DNA from: CAZCGA01 sp964498075
GTDB lineage: Bacteria > Desulfobacterota > Binatia > HRBIN30
Reading direction: 5' to 3'
Assembly (NCBI GenBank): GCA_964498075.1
Contig: CAZCGA010000081.1
Span: 1-28,648, forward strand
DNA length: 28,648 bases
The notes beneath the pieces are model-generated. The model was not told the DNA's origin. It did no database searches and worked only from the letters and a program-made list of their open reading frames with translations. The translations under genes and the position numbers were made by a program. Positions 23,987 through 28,648 of the stretch are shown here, piece by piece. How positions within the stretch are numbered: the first letter of the stretch is position 1; every line of letters begins with the position of its first letter.

Positions 23987-24850
23987 ATGGTCAACGCGCT
24001 CACAATCGACGTCGAAGAGTACTTCCATCCCAACGCCATGGACGGCGTGGTCCAGCCGTCGGAGTGGGACACCCTTCCGCACCGCGTCGAGCGCAACACC
24101 CACCGGATTCTCGACATTCTGAGTGCCCACGACGTGCGCGCCACCTTCTTCGTGCTCGGATGGGTTGCCGAGCGCTGGCCGCAGTTGGTCAGCGAGATTG
24201 CCCGCCGCGGACACGAGGTGGCGTGCCATGGCTTCGCGCACCGGCTCGTCTACCAGCTCGGCCCGGAGGGCTTTCGGTCCGACGTACGGCGCGGGCGTCA
24301 GGTTCTCGAGGATTGCCTCGGCGCGCGCGTGGTTGGCTTTCGCGCCGCGAGCTACTCGATCGTCGCGAGCACCCTGTGGGCGCTCGACGCGCTGATCGAG
24401 ATGGGCTTCGCGTACGACTCCAGCATCTTTCCCATTCGCCACGACATCTACGGCATCCCGGATTTCAGTCGGGTGCCCGTGCGTATCCGCCGCTCCGCCG
24501 GCGACATCATCGAAGTGCCGCCCTCGACGATCCGGCTGTGGGGGCGCAACTGGCCCGTCGCCGGCGGCGGATATTTTCGATTGTTGCCGTACCGGATCAC
24601 CCAGCTGTCCATCAAGCGGCTCAACCGGCACGACGGCATTCCCGCGATGGTCTACCTGCATCCGTGGGAGATCGACGCCGACCAGCCGCGGCTGCCGGCC
24701 GGCGCGCGGGCACGCTTGCGGCAGTACACGAATCTGCGCCACACCGAAGCACGGTTGCGGAGGCTTCTGCGCGACTTCCAGTTCGCGCCGCTCAGCGAGG
24801 CGTTCGGTTCGTACATGATGAACGGTCCGACGCAGCTCCGCCCAGAATGA
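23987..24850 (+). CDS. Polysaccharide deacetylase, PEP-CTERM locus subfamily
   Basis: This 287-residue CE4-type protein opens with NALTIDVEEYF (3-13), the mark of the PEP-CTERM-locus deacetylases (TIGR03006 from recall). Asp8 is the motif-1 acid. The metal histidines are His81 and His85 (HGFAH). Motif 3 is GFRAASYSI at 117-125, where family members more often have RAPSFSI, so the proline is replaced by alanine. The C-terminal YLHPWEIDADQPR is the DUF3473-like tail of this subfamily. It has no signal peptide. The ATG at 23987 lies 28 bases after the sugar transferase. Its 3' end overlaps the FemAB-like gene by ATGA. It should remove acetyl groups from a glycan sugar. Confidence 0.92.
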   Translation: MVNALTIDVEEYFHPNAMDGVVQPSEWDTLPHRVERNTHRILDILSAHDVRATFFVLGWVAERWPQLVSEIARRGHEVACHGFAHRLVYQLGPEGFRSDVRRGRQVLEDCLGARVVGFRAASYSIVASTLWALDALIEMGFAYDSSIFPIRHDIYGIPDFSRVPVRIRRSAGDIIEVPPSTIRLWGRNWPVAGGGYFRLLPYRITQLSIKRLNRHDGIPAMVYLHPWEIDADQPRLPAGARARLRQYTNLRHTEARLRRLLRDFQFAPLSEAFGSYMMNGPTQLRPE

Positions 24851-25887
24851 CGCCGGCGGTTGAAGGCTATGCGGGCGAGCGCGCTGCGTGGGATGACTTC
24901 GTCCGTCGGACGCCCGGGGGCACGTTCTTCCATCTGATCGGTTGGAAGGAAGTGCTCGAACGCGTCTTCGTGTTCACGCCACACTATCTGATTGCCCGTT
25001 GCGCCGGGCAGGTTGTCGGGGTGCTGCCACTCTTCGAGCTGCGTGGGCGGGGCGCAAGGCACTGCCTACACTCGGTGCCGTTCGCGGTCGAGGGTGGCGT
25101 CTGCAGCGTTGATGACGACGCGCGGCGCGCCCTTGAAGCGGCGGCTCTGGCGCGCGGCGAGGCGTGCGGTGTCCATTCCATCGAGCTGCGCGACGGTCTG
25201 AGCGGTGGCGGCTTTCAGGTCCGCGAGGGAGGGTACGCACGCTTTCGGCGGGCGCTGCTGCCCAGCGACGCGGCAAACTTTGCAGCCGTCCCCCGCAAGC
25301 AGCGACGCATGATTCGCGTCGGACAACGCGCGGGGCTGCTGTGCCGCGTCGGCAACGAGGCGTTGCCCGCATTCTACGACCTCTACGCGCGCAGCGTCCG
25401 GGATCTCGGCACTCCGGTCTTCCCGTACGGCTACTTTCGTCGGCTCGTCGAGCAGTTTGGGGAGGAATGTGTGCTGCTCACCGTGTGGTGCGACGGCGCT
25501 CCCGCCGCGGGCGTCTTGAGCTTCCTGTTCAACGACACCGTGCTTCCCTACTACGCCGGCAGTCGCCGGGAGCTCCGTCGCTACGGGGTGAACGACTTCA
25601 TGTACTGGGAGTTGATGCGTGTGGCGCGCGCGCGTGGCTGTCGTGTCTTCGATTTCGGGCGTAGCCGGGCGGGGAGCGGGGCATACGACTTCAAGCGGCA
25701 CTGGGGATTCGAGCCGGAGCCGCTACGCTATCGTGTGTATGTGCGCGAGGCTGAGCGACGGCCGGAGCGGTCGCTCAGCGACGGCAGCGTTCGACTGCTG
25801 CGCAGGGTGTGGCGCCGGCTGCCGCTGGCGGCCACCAAGCTCTTCGGTCCTTTCTTCGTGCGCCGCTACGGTCCCTACTACACGTAG
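24847..25887 (+). CDS. FemAB-like protein, exosortase/PEP-CTERM-associated subfamily
   Basis: This 346-residue protein of the double-GNAT FemAB type has a C-terminal signature FDFGRSRAGSG (268-278) and YDFKRHWGFEPEPL (280-292) that fits the FemAB-related protein of PEP-CTERM loci (TIGR03019 from recall). The first half (WDDFVRRTPGGTFFHLIGWKE, about 15-35) is the family's usual opening. FemAB proteins transfer aminoacyl groups from tRNA to peptidoglycan peptides; the role of this branch in exopolysaccharide loci is not established, but aminoacylation or acylation of glycan amines is a reasonable guess, for example at sites exposed by the deacetylase it overlaps (ATGA at 24847). Last gene of block D; the next gene is convergent. 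Confidence 0.9.
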   Translation: MTPAVEGYAGERAAWDDFVRRTPGGTFFHLIGWKEVLERVFVFTPHYLIARCAGQVVGVLPLFELRGRGARHCLHSVPFAVEGGVCSVDDDARRALEAAALARGEACGVHSIELRDGLSGGGFQVREGGYARFRRALLPSDAANFAAVPRKQRRMIRVGQRAGLLCRVGNEALPAFYDLYARSVRDLGTPVFPYGYFRRLVEQFGEECVLLTVWCDGAPAAGVLSFLFNDTVLPYYAGSRRELRRYGVNDFMYWELMRVARARGCRVFDFGRSRAGSGAYDFKRHWGFEPEPLRYRVYVREAERRPERSLSDGSVRLLRRVWRRLPLAATKLFGPFFVRRYGPYYT

Positions 25888-25905
25888 CGGCCCGACCGCG
25901 GCGGC

Positions 25906-26391
25906 TTACGACAGCGCCGTCTCGATCGCGCTGACGAGCTCGTCGGACGCCGGTGCCGTCGTCGGGGCGAAACGGGCGGCGACCTTGCCGGAACGGTCGA
26001 TCAGGAACTTGGCGAAGTTCCACTGGATGTCGCCCGGGCCGTCGGGTTGCGTCGGCTGCGTGGTCAAGAAGCTGTAGAGCGCGTGGCGTGTGGCGCCGTT
26101 GACGTCGATCTTGGCGAACATCGGGAACGTGACCCCGTAGCGCGTCTCGCAGAACGTCTTGATCTCCGCTGCGCTCCCCGGCTCTTGCGAACCGAACTGG
26201 TTGCACGGGAACCCCAGCACCACGAGCCCGCGGTCGCGAAAGCTCGCGTACAGCTCCTGCAGCCCGGCATAGTGCGGCGTGAGCCCGCATTGCGACGCGA
26301 CGTTCACCACGAGCACCGCCTTGCCCGCGTAGTCGCGCAGCGATCGCTCGTCACCCTCGATGGTCTCTGCCGTGAAATCGTAGATTGTCAT
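25906..26391 (-). CDS. Glutathione peroxidase (thiol peroxidase type)
   Basis: This 161-residue protein reduces peroxides. The peroxidatic residue is Cys35 (VASQCGLT) rather than selenocysteine. The catalytic Gln65 (CNQFG), Trp124 and Asn125 (WNF) complete the tetrad. Cys81 in FCETRYGVTFP is the likely resolving cysteine, which suggests that thioredoxin is the real electron donor, as in most bacterial members. The length is normal. It has no signal peptide. The ATG at 26391 has no strong Shine-Dalgarno sequence. It lies 60 bases downstream of the OB-fold protein gene on the same strand and may be co-transcribed; it is unrelated to the glycan locus. Confidence 0.93.
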   Translation of the reverse strand: MTIYDFTAETIEGDERSLRDYAGKAVLVVNVASQCGLTPHYAGLQELYASFRDRGLVVLGFPCNQFGSQEPGSAAEIKTFCETRYGVTFPMFAKIDVNGATRHALYSFLTTQPTQPDGPGDIQWNFAKFLIDRSGKVAARFAPTTAPASDELVSAIETALS

Positions 26392-26451
26392 ACTGCGCAG
26401 ATGCCAGAGCGACGGCGCAGTTGCAAGCAGCAGACGGAAGGGACGCGCCCG

Positions 26452-27210
26452 TCATTCGACCGCGACGGTCCCATCCTCAATGATGATGTCGTAGTGGTAG
26501 CCAGCGCCGACGTCGCGATTGGTGCCGAGCTTGCCGCGCAGGAGCACCGTGTCGCCCACCGCGGCGGTTGCGCTTGTCGATACTGTGAGGTCGTTGGTGC
26601 CGGTGCTGCCGCTGCCGTCGCGGACGTGGATCCAATTCTTCCCCATCACCTCCGGGATGAACTTGACGACGCGGCCGCGCACCACCACCTCTTTGCCGGC
26701 GAGCGCCGCCTGGTTGGCGAACAGCTCGGCTACGGTCTGGCCGCCATCTGCCTTCTTGACATTCGAGAGGTCGACCGCAGCTGCCGGGCCGCCGGCGCCG
26801 TGGCGCGCGACACCGTGGTCCGCGATGCCGTGGTCTCGGGCGCCGAGCCCGGCACCGTGAGCCGCGACCGGCATGTCTGCCGCTTGGCTGCTGACCACCT
26901 GGATCGCTTGCACGAAGTAGACGACGTCGAAGGTTCGATCCAACGTCTTGCTGTGGAAGTCGCGCATCGGCATGCCGTCCGGCACGATCACCTGGTTGCC
27001 GACAGCCACTGCAAACTGCGGCGCCGCCGCCCAGGTTTTCTTGGAGCCGTCATCGACCTGCACGTACGTGTAGCCGCCGGAGCTCATCGTCTCGACGACT
27101 GTGCCGGTGATGCCCTTCGGCTCGCCCGCTGCCCCTGGCACATCCGTCCAACCGATGACACCCGCGATGGTTGCCATGGCGATGGCGAACGAAAAAGAGA
27201 AATGTCTCAC
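26452..27210 (-). CDS. Exported protein with two OB-fold-like domains and a His/Gly linker
   Basis: This 252-residue protein starts at GTG 27210, with GGAGG seven bases upstream. Residues 1-29 look like a signal peptide ending in PGAAG. Domain 1 (about 34-106) is beta-rich, with GTVVETMSSGGYTYVQVD, WAAAP and a SKTLDRTFDVVYFV tail, a pattern I associate with small exported OB-fold proteins of deltaproteobacteria sometimes annotated as NrfJ-like or 'DNA-binding'. The linker at 118-141 repeats His-Gly (DHGIADHGVARHGAG). Domain 2 (about 168-250) is again OB-like: VVVRGRVVKFIPEVMGKNWIHVRDGSG, then GDTVLLRGKLG. The function is unknown; the His-rich linker might bind metal. It diverges from the ThDP enzyme gene. 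Confidence 0.75.
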   Translation of the reverse strand: MRHFSFSFAIAMATIAGVIGWTDVPGAAGEPKGITGTVVETMSSGGYTYVQVDDGSKKTWAAAPQFAVAVGNQVIVPDGMPMRDFHSKTLDRTFDVVYFVQAIQVVSSQAADMPVAAHGAGLGARDHGIADHGVARHGAGGPAAAVDLSNVKKADGGQTVAELFANQAALAGKEVVVRGRVVKFIPEVMGKNWIHVRDGSGSTGTNDLTVSTSATAAVGDTVLLRGKLGTNRDVGAGYHYDIIIEDGTVAVE

Positions 27211-27335
27211 GCTAATGCCTCCGCTGGTCGACGACGCCCTCGTTCGTACACCCGGCGCGCTGCGATTGGTAGAGGAGGGTGCTTGCCGAGAGACGGCGAT
27301 TGGCGGTATGCGATCAACGGCATCGGAGGAACACC
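27211..27335. promoter_or_regulatory. Divergent intergenic region with two good ribosome-binding sites
   Basis: These 125 bases separate the OB-fold protein and the ThDP enzyme. CCTCC at 27218-27222 is the minus-strand GGAGG for the GTG at 27210. GGAGGA at 27325-27330 lies five bases before the ATG at 27336. A TTGCCG / TATGCG pair spaced about 18 bases (about 27282-27311) is a weak plus-strand promoter candidate. Confidence 0.4.
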
Positions 27336-28648
27336 ATGGGCACAATCACTGGTGGCGAGCTACTGGCGCGTTGCCTGGCCAACGAAGGCGTCAGGTTCGT
27401 ATTCGGACTGCCGTCCCCGGAGATCGACCCGTTGCTCGCGCAGCTCGGGGCGCACGACATCCGCTTGTTTCCTGTGCGCCACGAAGCGGCGGGCGTACAC
27501 ATGGCGGAGGGGCTCTACAAGACGACGGGGCAGGTGGCTGCGGTCCTCGGCAATCCCGGCCCCGGCTCCGCGAACCTGCTGCCCGGAGTGATCACGGCAC
27601 GCCACGAGGGCGTACCGGTCATCGTGATCACGTCGCAGCACCGCCTCGGCATCGTCTACCCGTCGTCGCCGTCGACGTTTCAGGGGCAGGATCAGCTCGA
27701 CGTGTTCAAGCCGATCGTGAAGTGGGGCGGCCCCATCCTGTCGTGGGAGCGTATCCCGGAAGTCATGCGCTTGGCGTTCCGCGAAATGTGGACGGGACGG
27801 CCCGGGCCGGTGCACATCGAGTTGCCGGCGCCGGTGCTGTACGCGACGGGTGACGAGCAGAGCGCGCCGGTCTTGCCACCGGCGGCGTATCGTGCGCCCC
27901 GACCGCAGGCGTCGGACGCGCAGCTTCAGCAGGCCGCCGAGTTGCTCGCGCATGCGAAGCGGCCGCTCGTGGTTGCGGGATCCGGCGTGGACCGCGCCGA
28001 TGCCAACGCCGCGCTGCTGGACCTCGTCGCGCTGCTGAACTGCCCGGTGATCGCCACGATGGCGGGGCGCTCGTCGGTGCCGCTCGACCATCCGAACTAC
28101 ATATTCGGGTTCGGCCGCGGCGCTGATGTCGTCAAGCAGGAGGCCGACGTCATCCTCGTCGCGGGATCGCGGCTCGGCAACCTCGACATCCCGTACGACA
28201 AGTACTGGGGTGATGCGGCGCGCCAGCAGCTCATCCAGATCGACGTCGACCCGCGCAACATCGGCGTGACCCGGCCGCTGGCGCTCGGCATCGTCGCCGA
28301 CGCCAAGCACGCGCTCGAAGGGCTGGTGCAGATGCTGCGGGCGAAGCAGGCACGCCGCCGGGACGGCGCTGACCTGGCGCGCTATCGCCAGGCGGCACAG
28401 GTGTGGTGGGACGAACAATTGGCGCCGGTGAAGAGCTGGAAGGGACCGGGCATCCACCCGGCGCACGCGCTACAGGCGGTCGGCGCGGTCTTCGGCAAGG
28501 ACGCGGTCTACGTCGCCGACGGTGGCAACACTTCCCTGTGGGCGCATTCCTGCTTGCCGCCGACGCAACCGCGCTCGTACCACAACATCCTCGAGCTCGG
28601 CATGCTCGGCACCGGCATTCCCTCCGCCATCGGCGCGAAGCTCGGCGC
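27336..28648 (+). CDS. Thiamine-diphosphate-dependent enzyme (acetolactate synthase-like), 3' end cut by the window
   Basis: From the ATG at 27336 the frame stays open for 437 complete codons to the last base, so the 3' end is missing. The protein has the standard ThDP enzyme order: an N-terminal pyrimidine-binding domain with the catalytic Glu50 (PVRHEAAGVHMAEG), GNPGPGSANLLPG shortly after, a central domain beginning near residue 190 (AKRPLVVAGSGV), and the start of the diphosphate-binding domain (VADGGNTSLWAH, then GMLGTGIPSAIGA) just before the GDG...N cofactor motif, which lies beyond the window. The general architecture is that of acetolactate synthase, benzoylformate decarboxylase and relatives, which cleave or join 2-oxoacids. 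I cannot say which reaction this one carries out. A good Shine-Dalgarno sequence (GGAGGA) supports the start. Confidence 0.88.
   Translation, partial: MGTITGGELLARCLANEGVRFVFGLPSPEIDPLLAQLGAHDIRLFPVRHEAAGVHMAEGLYKTTGQVAAVLGNPGPGSANLLPGVITARHEGVPVIVITSQHRLGIVYPSSPSTFQGQDQLDVFKPIVKWGGPILSWERIPEVMRLAFREMWTGRPGPVHIELPAPVLYATGDEQSAPVLPPAAYRAPRPQASDAQLQQAAELLAHAKRPLVVAGSGVDRADANAALLDLVALLNCPVIATMAGRSSVPLDHPNYIFGFGRGADVVKQEADVILVAGSRLGNLDIPYDKYWGDAARQQLIQIDVDPRNIGVTRPLALGIVADAKHALEGLVQMLRAKQARRRDGADLARYRQAAQVWWDEQLAPVKSWKGPGIHPAHALQAVGAVFGKDAVYVADGGNTSLWAHSCLPPTQPRSYHNILELGMLGTGIPSAIGAKLG

Noticed and set aside
26047..27591. A 514-codon plus-strand open frame
   Set aside because: It is antisense to the glutathione peroxidase and OB-fold genes and out of frame with the ThDP enzyme, and it has no protein-like features.
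27360..28466. A 368-codon minus-strand open frame
   Set aside because: It lies opposite the clear ThDP enzyme, which has Glu50 and the domain motifs; the antisense translation is Arg/His-rich noise.
1..28648. Exosortase, PEP-CTERM tails, tRNA/rRNA genes, CRISPR repeats, transposases or integrases
   Set aside because: I looked for each by motif and found none. No protein ends in a PEP-plus-hydrophobic-helix-plus-basic tail, and no tandem direct repeats or transposase motifs were seen.

Overview
This is a GC-rich (roughly two-thirds G+C by eye), densely coded bacterial chromosome segment. The organism looks Gram-negative: undecaprenyl-phosphate-based glycan assembly genes, signal peptides, an oligosaccharide flippase and O-antigen-ligase-like proteins, and several families best known from exosortase (XrtA/PEP-CTERM/EpsH) exopolysaccharide loci of Proteobacteria and deltaproteobacteria-like lineages. 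I cannot name the species. An uncultured environmental member of a deltaproteobacterial or Binatota-like group is a guess. No rRNA, tRNA, CRISPR array, integrase or transposase was found.

Layout. Positions 1-4023 hold general metabolic or secreted genes: a 5'-cut SGNH hydrolase, an alpha/beta-hydrolase, a small exported DP/NP-repeat protein, an aldo/keto reductase and a short-chain dehydrogenase. Positions 4144-25887 are one large surface-glycan locus in four transcriptional blocks. Block A (minus, 7610 to 4144) has an XrtA-type O-glycosylation ligase, a second O-antigen polymerase/ligase and an unrecognised membrane protein. Block B (plus, 7697-11121) has a broken SGNH hydrolase and two family-4 glycosyltransferases. 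Block C (minus, 21299 to 11151) has eight tightly packed genes: glycosyltransferase, Wzx-type flippase, two more glycosyltransferases, polysaccharide deacetylase, GNAT acyltransferase, AsnB-type amidotransferase and sulfotransferase. Five of the seven junctions overlap, four of them by the 4-base ATGA. Block D (plus, 21408-25887) has a GT39-like membrane glycosyltransferase, a minimal polyprenyl-phosphate sugar-1-phosphate transferase, an XrtA-type polysaccharide deacetylase and a FemAB-like protein. A and B diverge at about 7.65 kb, C and D at about 21.35 kb, and B and C converge at about 11.13 kb. Positions 25906-28648 return to general functions: glutathione peroxidase, an exported two-OB-fold protein and the 5' part of a thiamine-diphosphate enzyme.

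How it may work (inference). The short phosphoglycosyltransferase at 23296 loads the first sugar on the lipid carrier. The five GT4 enzymes extend it, the flippase at 18547 turns it over, and one or both O-antigen-ligase-like proteins polymerise it or transfer it to an acceptor. The GT39-like enzyme may add a sugar on the periplasmic side. Deacetylases, GNAT and FemAB proteins, the amidotransferase and the sulfotransferase would decorate the product, so the glycan may be partly deacetylated, acylated, amidated and sulfated.

Main point of interest. At least six and up to eight families here are, from recall, ones normally found with exosortase A. Yet no exosortase, PEP-CTERM substrate, PrsK/PrsR regulator, Wzc/Wzz co-polymerase or Wza exporter lies in the locus, which is flanked on both sides by unrelated genes.
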